Shown here: in pieces, positions 1-8,024 of the stretch
Layout of the letters: every line of letters starts with the position of its first letter
Numbering within the stretch: the stretch's first letter is position 1
DNA from: Legionella fairfieldensis ATCC 49588
Lineage (GTDB): Bacteria; Pseudomonadota; Gammaproteobacteria; Legionellales; Legionellaceae
NCBI RefSeq assembly: GCF_000621525.1
Contig: NZ_JHYC01000004.1
Span: 1-64,000 of the forward strand
Reading direction: 5' to 3'
Length of the DNA stretch: 64,000 nt
Made by a program: the position numbers and the translations under genes
The notes under the pieces: model-generated
Seen by the model: the letters and a program-made list of their open reading frames with translations, nothing else
What the model was told of the DNA's origin: nothing
Databases searched by the model: none

Positions 1-3000
1 TTTCTTCATATACTCCGGTGATTTCTCCCAGTCCGTCGCTTTTTTCTTACAGATTGCCTGTAAATGCGCCTCTATCTCTTGCGAGGGCAAGGAAAGTAAT
101 CCATCAAGCTTTTTGCACAACGCCTTCATTAAGGATTTTCTGTTCCGCGCATCGAGCTGCCGTTCAGCTTCTTTCCTTGCTGTTGCTTCTTTCTCTGCTT
201 GTGTCTCAGCTTCTTTCCTTGCTGTTGCTTCTTTCTCTGCCGTTTCCTTGGCTTTCTCCGCTTGTGTCTCAGCTTCTTTCCTTGCTGCTGCTTCTTGCTC
301 TGCCTTCTCCATAGCTTGTCTGGCGGCTATTGTGACTTCTTCAACCTTTTTTTCAGCCTGCACTCGTCCTTCGTGTTCTTTCCTGGCCGTATTTTCTGAT
401 TGGTTTATCTTTATTTTTGCCTGCATTAAACTCAAAGCATTTATTTCACGCTGTCGATTTTCACTTAATTTCGTCAATATATTCTCAAGCTCGCCCATGA
501 CTGTTTTAATGGCATCAAATTCTTTTTTACCGAGTTCTCTATACCAGCCAACAATTTTTCCTGCCTCTAATATTAAGTTATCGCATTGCTTTTCAATTTC
601 ATAATATTTTTTTCGTGCCTTATCCAGGAGAGAACGTTTGTCTTTATTGAGTTGCAGTTGCTTGTCAACTTCCTTGGGATCAAGTAGTTTATCTTTCGCT
701 ATAGGGTCGACTTGCAAGTCGTCATTAAACAGTAGCTGAATAATTTGCATCAGGGCAGCCAGAAGCCTGGCACGTTCCTCTCTGCCGTCTTGCGGGTTAC
801 GATTGTTAGAGAAAAGGCGCCGCAGGAAGCCAGGATCGTATACAGCCTCGTGCAATTGATTGCCGAAATTACTGGCCGCACCAGCCAGTGATTCTAAAGT
901 CTTTTCCATTTCAATAATGCAGTTTTCCAAATATTTTGCCCGTTGTTGCAGGTGCGTTAACATAAAACCTGAAGAGATCCCCAAGGCGTAGACAATTGCA
1001 ATCGACAAATCTTGATGGTTAGTTTTATCATCCTGGTGGAGTAGCTTCTGAAAGATTTTTTCTGGATTAGCTCCTAATACTACAAGGCCTTGTAAAATAG
1101 GTCCCCAGTAGGTTTTCATGGTTTCATTTTGACTTTGGGTTGCACAATGAAACAGTAGGCGATCAAATTGATCATCTTCGCACAGCGAATCACTCGCTAT
1201 TAAAAGGATACGGGATGAAAGGATATGAAAAACTACATCTACTGCCAACGAATTTGGATTAGCGATGGCTGCTTTTTTGACCCAGTAAGTCCATTGCGCT
1301 TGCAAGCGAGCTTTTTTATCTTCTTTCCATATTTCGCGCTTTTCTTTTTGACGATTAAATTCAGCTTGTCGATATTGTCTTTCTTTAATCATATGGTCAT
1401 TGTAAGTTTTATTTAATGTGACCAAGTGAGAATTTATCTGTTTCTGAGCAACAACCAGATCACGGCTCTCTGAGTTCTCCGTGGACTTTGCGGGCGCTAG
1501 TTTACCCACTTCCTTTAAAGCCCACTTCTGGACTTCGTCCTGGTTTGAACTTAAACCGTCCTTCACTTTATTAGAGTAGCTAATCCTGGCGCGTAATTCG
1601 GTGCTTTTATTCGTGTATTTTTGATGGTAAGTTTGTAATTTTTTGAACTCCGAATCACCAAACAACGGACTGTCTTGCTGGATGCTGCATAACTCTTTCC
1701 AGAAATCAATAAACGATGGCTGCGCTTCTTTAGACAGGTGGCTTTTTTTATCCGCCTGGGTTTCTTTAAAAACTTTAAACCCATATTCAAAAAGTTTTTC
1801 TAATTCAGATATGAATTGTTTAAGAATCGCGGGATTCATGATTTCTTTTTCTCTTTCCAAGCGCCTGTCTTCAAGTGCTTGCAACAACTTATCAGGATTA
1901 GTATGCGCTGCCAGAGTTTCCTGCTGAGAAAGCTGTAATGGCGGCTCCTTATAGTCATAGGCACTCTCATTAATACGCTTTAGCGCCAGCTGCAAATAAT
2001 GGTCAGTTTTTCGATAGTTAATAGCTAAACCGATAGGAGTAATTGGTTTTTCCTCTTTATTTTTTATCAGTGGATTAGCTTTGGCGGTTTCCAACAAATA
2101 ACGAACCAGAATAGGCTGGTTTTCGCTGAGAGCATAGTGGAGAAGGGTATTTCCCATTTTATCGACTGGCTCATCAACATGATGGGTAAGCAGATAGGCT
2201 TGCAAGCCCAGGAGGTCGCCATTTCTAATAATGGCTAAAACGCTTAGAAAGCCTTTATGAGGATCGTTTATTAAATGATGTTTCATTACATCCAACTCAA
2301 TACCTTCCATTTTCTCTATTTCTTGCGGTACTTTTTCTTTTAATTCTTCGTCTTCCATGTCCCTTCTTTTTTTAGGTTGATAAGGGAGGTTTGGCCTGAT
2401 GACATTTTTTTTGGGGAGACTGTTTTTTAGTTGGGTTAAACCTTCCAAAGACTCATTGAGATCCTGAGAAGACAAATAAATGACAAACATGTCTTCTATA
2501 AAAGTTCCTTTAGGAAGTAGCCTGGTTAACGTTGCTGCTTCTTCCGCGGTATAAATGCCCTTATCTTTTTTCTCCAAGGTGAGAACATAAGATTTATCCG
2601 CTTCGTCCTCCAGCGCAAAAGTCAGGCTATAAGCATCCACTTCCTTTTTCCAGTGACAAGTAAAATCAATTATTGCTTGTTCCTGCACTAATTCCTGGTA
2701 ATGCGTATAGTCATCCTGATGAAAGCGCTGCTTAATGATGTCTTCAGCAATTTCGGCTGCGAACTTCTGAAATTCATCTTTCATAACGGAAAAAGTAATG
2801 GTTCCATTTTCCATTTGAAAGGTTCGCTGCTGAGTAAGAAACAATCTTAAAAAGTCGGCTACTTTCTCAGCTCTCTTACTGTTCGAAACCTTAGCAGAAA
2901 ATCGATAGCGATCGTCATTCTCGACAACCGACCAAGGAATAAGCTGTTCTTCATCGACTACCCTTAAATGCTGCAATGCCACAGTACCATCGGGTGAACG

Positions 3001-5628
3001 CAAAGAGGTTCCCTCTTTGCCTAAGGAAATTTTTTCTAAATGATCCAGGCAATCCAGAAGTTGGGGAGGAAGGTAGATGTTATCTCCCAACTTATCCAAT
3101 AATTTCTTAATCGCATCCAGAACTCTTTTTTTAGTTCCCTTAACAGCCTCAACAATGGCTAAATAATGCGCCTTGTGGTGTGGCTCTTTTTCAGCAAGGT
3201 TTTGAAAACGGTTAATGTAGTCATCAATTAATTTTTCAATAGCGTTGCTTTCAATGTCCTCAAGCCGCTCCCTAAAAGCGACGTCATGATGCAGCGCTGA
3301 ATCATTCGTATCTCTGCCCGCCAGTTTGGCATAAATAAGCATGCCTTGCGCCAATTCACTGCGTCTGCTGTCATGGAAAATAGAAAAATTCTTATAACGT
3401 GATAGAAGCTTTACCGGTAAATGCCAATTCGGCAATAAGTGCTGAATAATTTGATTTTCCCCACGATAGGCATGACCAAAATCAATACCAAAAAGCTGTT
3501 GATTAATTTCTAACTTATTGCCGCCTTCTTCGCCTATGCCATCATAATCTCCTTGTACTAATAGAGTGGCAAAATGGGAGGCTAAATCAGCAATGGAATG
3601 ATTTGCTATATAGCAAATACCAGCAGGCTGCCTTAGATCAGTCTTTTTTGCACGATAGTTATGGTAGGGAAATTGGTTGCTGCCTCCTTTCAAAGGACCC
3701 AAGGTAGTAGCATTATTCAACCATTTGCCTTTTAGCAACAATTTAAGATCACCATTTTCGTAAATTCCTGGAAGAAGCGTTTGCTCTTGTACATTCATAC
3801 CGCTTGCACGGGCCAAATCATTGGCCAGGGCTTCCAACACGGCATCCCGATTTTTCTCAAGCGGCGAGCCTATCTTATAGAAACGAAATGCTTCAACACA
3901 GAGACTTCCCCAGAGTGGATGCACTTGATAAGCCCTCTGGATAACATGAGTGCGTTTTAAATTCTCTCGCTCAGGAGCAACACGTCCTTCGCTGATTAGC
4001 GTGTAATCCATCTTAACTAAATACTTGGGTAACTCCTGTGCGTTATCATGGTAAAGTTTTGCTAAATCACCACTGCATTGATTATAAAAATAGTCCAATC
4101 GTGCCTGGCGCTCAGGAAAACACCGCTCAAGATAAGCCACTTGATCTTCAACAAGACTTGCAAAAAAACCAGGTTCAACTCCTACCGGTTTTTTGCCGAG
4201 CTCCATCACAGAACCTCGGCGATTACGATTGCTTTTTTGATAATTGCCTCTTAATTTTAAATCCTTTAGCCCGACTGATTGCTGCTGATTTTCTTGGGGT
4301 TGCTGATTTTCAACATTTTGGGTCTTGGTTATCATAAGATGCGCTTCCATGATATCCAGCGCTCTTAACATCGAGGCTTCATCCATTGCGTAAGTTCTGC
4401 ATATAGAAGAGTAGATAAGCTCTCTTACCAAGCGTTTGTAGTGAATTTTATTCCATCGAGCATCATTGTCCGTGATGCGTTCTAATTCGGCTTCATCAAT
4501 ATCTAAAAAATGAAGCGCCCTCCTGGTTTCCTGATCGCCATTTTTTAAGTGGGAAGGAGACAAAGAGGCGGTCTTTTCTTTCACTGAAGAGGGGGCCGTT
4601 TTTAAATGATTTAAATCGCTTTTTGAATATTTCCAACGATTGTCGTATTGAAGGGTTCTTAAATCAGTGCAGCCTTTTTTGTACTGCACTCCATCAAGGG
4701 AATGACCCTCAAGGCGTTTCATTAATTCTTCAACGGCAATAACGCCACAAGAAACCTTATCCAATTGCCGGCATGAAAAATAAGTGCTTTGAATTGCTGC
4801 AAATGTAAAAGTTGGCTTTTCCGCAGGATGAATTTTAGCAATGCACTCAGCCATGCGCTTTGCAATGCTGGCTTGCAAATCGTTTGCAATATCAGGCTTT
4901 ATTTGTCCTCCACCAAACGGGTCATGAGCAGTCATTTCGATTTGATAGTGATTGCTTTTTCTCCTGATTTGTATTTCCCCTGTAAGCCAATGGCCATCAA
5001 TGTTATTCAGCCGTTCTCCGCTGAGATAAGGAAATAAAATTTTGACGGCCAGGCCAGGCTTGTTTAAAAGGGACGGCATCACCTCGTCGAATACATCATG
5101 TAAATCGTCCCACGCTTTATCATAAGCTTCTTTTAGACGCTCTCTATTGAATTCATGTGCTTGTAAATGAGCTAATAGTGTAGGATAAATATTGTCACTT
5201 TTGGCACCAATAGATGATTGCAAGGTTTCTTTTAATAAATGAATTTGTTCTTCATTATTAGGAAGCGCTTGCAGTGTTGCCAAGGTATCATGGTTTAATT
5301 TATTGGTAAGAACGTGAGCGTCTGAAATACACTGTTTTGTTTTATTAAGAAAGTAATCGATAGCGGTTGAATGCAAAGACTCCTGGTCGACGGGAGGAGT
5401 GAGGGCAACAAGAAAGGTATTTTTGTGTTCCTCATAAGTTTTTTCTAACAAATAATTGCATTTTTCTGCAAAATGGTAGTTTTTCCATTTCAGCATCGCC
5501 TGCATACTTTGGTCGACATCATCCGAAGTATATTTGTAAGATAGATTTAAAAATGGTTTTTCTGGGATAGTGGTTATTTCCCTTCGTGGTTCTTGATTTC
5601 TCTGAGATACTACTGTATTCGTTGGCAT
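1..5628 (-). CDS. Giant ankyrin-repeat/coiled-coil protein, 3' end beyond the window (putative Dot/Icm effector)
   Basis: An uninterrupted minus-strand frame of 1,876 codons begins at ATG 5628 and is still open at base 1. ATG 5628 has GGAG nine bases upstream; an in-frame ATG at 5643 would add five residues. Residues about 690-720 carry GDYDG and then IDFGH, spaced like the catalytic-loop and metal-binding motifs of PI-kinase/HipA-like folds; no lysine or glycine loop was identified with certainty. Residues about 1115-1215 look like ankyrin repeats (GNTLLHYAL, TPIGLAI). Residues about 1730-1825 are a charged coiled coil built of repeated ARKEAETQAEKE units. There is no signal peptide. Ankyrin and coiled-coil giants are common among Legionella Dot/Icm substrates; effector status and any kinase activity are inference. 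Confidence 0.8.
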   Translation of the reverse strand, partial: MPTNTVVSQRNQEPRREITTIPEKPFLNLSYKYTSDDVDQSMQAMLKWKNYHFAEKCNYLLEKTYEEHKNTFLVALTPPVDQESLHSTAIDYFLNKTKQCISDAHVLTNKLNHDTLATLQALPNNEEQIHLLKETLQSSIGAKSDNIYPTLLAHLQAHEFNRERLKEAYDKAWDDLHDVFDEVMPSLLNKPGLAVKILFPYLSGERLNNIDGHWLTGEIQIRRKSNHYQIEMTAHDPFGGGQIKPDIANDLQASIAKRMAECIAKIHPAEKPTFTFAAIQSTYFSCRQLDKVSCGVIAVEELMKRLEGHSLDGVQYKKGCTDLRTLQYDNRWKYSKSDLNHLKTAPSSVKEKTASLSPSHLKNGDQETRRALHFLDIDEAELERITDNDARWNKIHYKRLVRELIYSSICRTYAMDEASMLRALDIMEAHLMITKTQNVENQQPQENQQQSVGLKDLKLRGNYQKSNRNRRGSVMELGKKPVGVEPGFFASLVEDQVAYLERCFPERQARLDYFYNQCSGDLAKLYHDNAQELPKYLVKMDYTLISEGRVAPERENLKRTHVIQRAYQVHPLWGSLCVEAFRFYKIGSPLEKNRDAVLEALANDLARASGMNVQEQTLLPGIYENGDLKLLLKGKWLNNATTLGPLKGGSNQFPYHNYRAKKTDLRQPAGICYIANHSIADLASHFATLLVQGDYDGIGEEGGNKLEINQQLFGIDFGHAYRGENQIIQHLLPNWHLPVKLLSRYKNFSIFHDSRRSELAQGMLIYAKLAGRDTNDSALHHDVAFRERLEDIESNAIEKLIDDYINRFQNLAEKEPHHKAHYLAIVEAVKGTKKRVLDAIKKLLDKLGDNIYLPPQLLDCLDHLEKISLGKEGTSLRSPDGTVALQHLRVVDEEQLIPWSVVENDDRYRFSAKVSNSKRAEKVADFLRLFLTQQRTFQMENGTITFSVMKDEFQKFAAEIAEDIIKQRFHQDDYTHYQELVQEQAIIDFTCHWKKEVDAYSLTFALEDEADKSYVLTLEKKDKGIYTAEEAATLTRLLPKGTFIEDMFVIYLSSQDLNESLEGLTQLKNSLPKKNVIRPNLPYQPKKRRDMEDEELKEKVPQEIEKMEGIELDVMKHHLINDPHKGFLSVLAIIRNGDLLGLQAYLLTHHVDEPVDKMGNTLLHYALSENQPILVRYLLETAKANPLIKNKEEKPITPIGLAINYRKTDHYLQLALKRINESAYDYKEPPLQLSQQETLAAHTNPDKLLQALEDRRLEREKEIMNPAILKQFISELEKLFEYGFKVFKETQADKKSHLSKEAQPSFIDFWKELCSIQQDSPLFGDSEFKKLQTYHQKYTNKSTELRARISYSNKVKDGLSSNQDEVQKWALKEVGKLAPAKSTENSESRDLVVAQKQINSHLVTLNKTYNDHMIKERQYRQAEFNRQKEKREIWKEDKKARLQAQWTYWVKKAAIANPNSLAVDVVFHILSSRILLIASDSLCEDDQFDRLLFHCATQSQNETMKTYWGPILQGLVVLGANPEKIFQKLLHQDDKTNHQDLSIAIVYALGISSGFMLTHLQQRAKYLENCIIEMEKTLESLAGAASNFGNQLHEAVYDPGFLRRLFSNNRNPQDGREERARLLAALMQIIQLLFNDDLQVDPIAKDKLLDPKEVDKQLQLNKDKRSLLDKARKKYYEIEKQCDNLILEAGKIVGWYRELGKKEFDAIKTVMGELENILTKLSENRQREINALSLMQAKIKINQSENTARKEHEGRVQAEKKVEEVTIAARQAMEKAEQEAAARKEAETQAEKAKETAEKEATARKEAETQAEKEATARKEAERQLDARNRKSLMKALCKKLDGLLSLPSQEIEAHLQAICKKKATDWEKSPEYMKK
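163..305. repeat. In-gene imperfect tandem repeat coding for ARKEAETQAEKE units
   Basis: About 35 bases are repeated three times, near 166, 208 and 269, with small insertions between copies. They encode alternating ARKEAE and TQAEKE blocks of the coiled-coil tail of the giant minus-strand protein. In-frame repeats of this kind can change copy number by slippage or recombination. Confidence 0.7.
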
Positions 5629-5643
5629 AGCGAACAACTCCAT

Positions 5644-6006
5644 ATTTTACAGCGACCCCCATTGTATAATAAAAGATCATGTTAGTCTATAAACAAGCGT
5701 TAAATATTACTTTTTCTCAGCAAGCCAAATGGTTGCTAGCCGCATCTCTTTGATTTTTCTATTAATTGCTTTAGATTGTTCCACCTAATAGAGTAAAAAT
5801 ACGCTCAGCTTCGCTTTCATATTTGGTAAAGCTGGTAATTTTGAGCACGGTAGGACCACATCTCGTTATCGATGACCATCCGTAACATGCCCTCTCCCCA
5901 ACCCTCTCCCGCGAAAAGCACCATCATACTATCAACGCTCCCTCCGCGGGAGAGGGGGAGTATCATAGTGAAATTGAAAAATATGTGCTCAATTCAAGAT
6001 TAAATC
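5644..6006. other. Intergenic stretch between the giant gene and a response-regulator remnant
   Basis: No open frame of note is seen on either strand. The stretch holds the promoter side of the minus-strand giant gene and one strong palindrome (5902-5956). The rest is AT-rich without recognisable features. Confidence 0.6.
5902..5956. repeat. 12-bp perfect inverted repeat (CCCTCTCCCGCG type)
   Basis: CCCTCTCCCGCG at 5902-5913 pairs perfectly with CGCGGGAGAGGG at 5945-5956 around a 31-base loop. CCCTCTCC also occurs just upstream near 5890. GC-rich palindromes of this sort are often dispersed repeats (REP/MITE-like). It is not followed by a T-run, so a terminator role is not supported. Confidence 0.6.
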
Positions 6007-6356
6007 TTGTTTAAAAAAACTTCAGGGGCGTTGCTTATTCTAATTATTGAGGATGGCATGGTTTGTCAGCGCCTATATTATTGTTTTCTTCCAGAGCCAA
6101 ACTATTACCTTACTATGGCTTCTAGTGGAAACGAGGGCTTGCAATGCTTAATGGAACAACCCTATGATTACCCGATCTATCGGAAAAAGAAGTGCTTAAA
6201 GCCATTCGTCTTTATCGGACAATACCTATTATCATGGTAACCGCACATGGCGACGAACGCCTTCGAGAAGAATGCCTCTTATCAGGCGCTAATCAATTCC
6301 TTACTAAACCTGTATCGTCTAAAAATTTGAATAAAACAATTAATTTTCAAATTTAG
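6007..6356 (+). pseudogene. Broken CheY-like response-regulator receiver domain
   Basis: Two frames together resemble a receiver domain. The first, from a TTG at 6007, reads LILIIEDGMVCQRLYY and continues to about 6170 (ASSGNEGLQCLMEQPYDY). The second runs from about 6171 to the TAG at 6354-6356 and reads LSEKEVLKAIR, IPIIMVTAHGDE and FLTKPVSSKNL, matching the back half of CheY-like domains with the conserved Thr/Ala and Lys-Pro. The junction lacks the segment that normally carries the phosphorylated Asp (LxxxDxxMP), so a small out-of-frame deletion removed the active site. It ends nine bases before the next ATG. A functional short protein from the first frame is unlikely. Confidence 0.7.
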
Positions 6357-6365
6357 GTAAAATTT

Positions 6366-7841
6366 ATGAAATATTCAAACTGCGAAGTCGTTTTAATGTT
6401 TGATCGCGCCATAGAGGATTTACGAGATCCTCAAAAATTAAATGCAATTTATAAAATTTTAACGATTTATCGTTTTCCTATGTCGGTTAATCCCGAAAAT
6501 AAATTGGAAATAAATCGCTTATCGAATGAAGATATCGAATTGCTTAACACGAATGAACACGAATTTATTAAACGCAAAATTGAGGCTATAGATCCTCGTT
6601 ATCAGGTGATGTATGTACCCAAATCCCTCTACCAATTAGCTTATATTCGCTCTTTCTTTGAACGTCTCGGTGATTTTTCTACGGAGATTCTAAAGATAGA
6701 TCAACGCTATCATCAGCTGGACCTGGATTTTGCAGCAAAAAAAATAACACCCAATAACTATGATCAATTAGCAGAGCAGCTTAATCAAGATAGTGAAGAG
6801 GCCTCTCGCCCATTTAAACAATGGATCAGAGAGAGAAGAAGAATCATTTTTGATTGGTGTCCTGATAAAAATATCGGATATTATAAATATTGTAAAGATT
6901 ATCTAAATCGTGAAGAAGTAATTAATGAATGGATTCAGTTTAATAATATTATTTCAATTTATTTGACCCATTATAAGTTAGCTGAAAACTCATTTTACGC
7001 ATTAATTGAAGAAATGGTCAACAGCATATTAAATATCGTAAAATCCAATAAAATAAATACTGATATTTTTGAATCATTTGGACCGCAAGTAAAAATTTTT
7101 GAAATAATTCATCAGTATGATCCACAGCTTTTTCTTATTAAAAACATCATTAATCTGGAGTGGGCTTTTAAGGATAAACCTTACTGTATTATATATCGTG
7201 GGGTAGAGTTTGAATCCAAAGGATTTCCTGATTTTAAAAAAATGAATATTGGCTATGTGATTAATCAAGAAAAGCAGCGTCCTTTAACACTATCCTATTC
7301 AGATGGAATATTCGGAGGGTTTTATAAAGATTCTGTAAGTGGGATGTGTTTTTCTTATCTGGTTACAAAAGATGTAACAGGTATGGCGGTATTAATCTCG
7401 AATAATATTTTAAAACAAGACACTGATTTTATTTTTCTTCCCCCTATTCCTGCATTGGCTGCAATAAATGGAGATTTTGAATTTCATCATCCAAGAAGTA
7501 AGGTGCCAAATTTATCTCAAAGTTTTGTTGGTAATATCCCCTGTGGAGTGGCTTGTACAGGGACAGTTTCTGACTCGAAAAATGAAATAAATTTTCGCGA
7601 AATCCTGGTTTCCAATGCATTTAACGATTTATCCACGTTTGATTATTTTTTAAGAGAATTTTTAAAAGAAAGAACTATTTTTATAAAAGAATCTAAATCA
7701 TTGCGATTAGAAAAAAGCAGCCTTTCTGGTCATTCCTATGGCTTTTTTGATATCATCAGGAAGCAAAATGAAGCACGTAAATTACTTAATGAAGAAATAG
7801 TTAGCTTTGATAAAAAAATGTTTAGACATTTAAATACCTGA
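6366..7841 (+). CDS. Unrecognised 491-residue protein
   Basis: I do not recognise this family. The protein is lysine/isoleucine-rich and helical in its first 270 residues, with no signal peptide or clear membrane segment. The C-terminal half looks like a globular alpha/beta domain with IIYRG near residue 277, LSYSDGIFGG near 312 and NFREIL near 416. An arginine followed by a Ser-rich strand and a late Glu is reminiscent of R-S-E ADP-ribosyltransferases, but the STS and ExE motifs are not present in standard form, so this is only a speculation. The gene follows a decayed response-regulator fragment and has a weak ribosome site (AGGTAA). Low GC and an isolated position would suit an acquired effector gene. 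Confidence 0.75.
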   Translation: MKYSNCEVVLMFDRAIEDLRDPQKLNAIYKILTIYRFPMSVNPENKLEINRLSNEDIELLNTNEHEFIKRKIEAIDPRYQVMYVPKSLYQLAYIRSFFERLGDFSTEILKIDQRYHQLDLDFAAKKITPNNYDQLAEQLNQDSEEASRPFKQWIRERRRIIFDWCPDKNIGYYKYCKDYLNREEVINEWIQFNNIISIYLTHYKLAENSFYALIEEMVNSILNIVKSNKINTDIFESFGPQVKIFEIIHQYDPQLFLIKNIINLEWAFKDKPYCIIYRGVEFESKGFPDFKKMNIGYVINQEKQRPLTLSYSDGIFGGFYKDSVSGMCFSYLVTKDVTGMAVLISNNILKQDTDFIFLPPIPALAAINGDFEFHHPRSKVPNLSQSFVGNIPCGVACTGTVSDSKNEINFREILVSNAFNDLSTFDYFLREFLKERTIFIKESKSLRLEKSSLSGHSYGFFDIIRKQNEARKLLNEEIVSFDKKMFRHLNT

Positions 7842-7901
7842 CTCAGGATTTAGTTAGCGATGAAATGATATTATTGGGAAAACGACACTCACAGAAGGGA
7901 G

Positions 7902-7931
7902 CGTAGGCTGAGCTTTTCAGCCCAGCCTACG
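7902..7931. terminator. Convergent hairpin between the 491-residue gene and the ATPase gene
   Basis: CGTAGGCTG (7902-7910) pairs with CAGCCTACG (7923-7931), with three more inner pairs after one mismatch. It lies between two convergent stop codons (7841 and 8025), a place where a bidirectional terminator is expected, although the T-run is short. A 17-base match to its right arm recurs at 11654-11670, so it may also be a dispersed repeat. Confidence 0.5.
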
Positions 7932-8024
7932 TTTGAGTCAATTAAATAGCCAATTTTATGTCCACCTTATTAACTGATTCAAACCACGTTGCAAATTGAT
8001 AACTTTCTTAAACCTGAATCTTGT

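Noticed and set aside
113-604. A Cys/Ser/Ala-rich 163-codon plus-strand frame at the left end
   Set aside because: It is the complement of the repeated Lys/Glu coiled-coil codons of the giant minus-strand gene.
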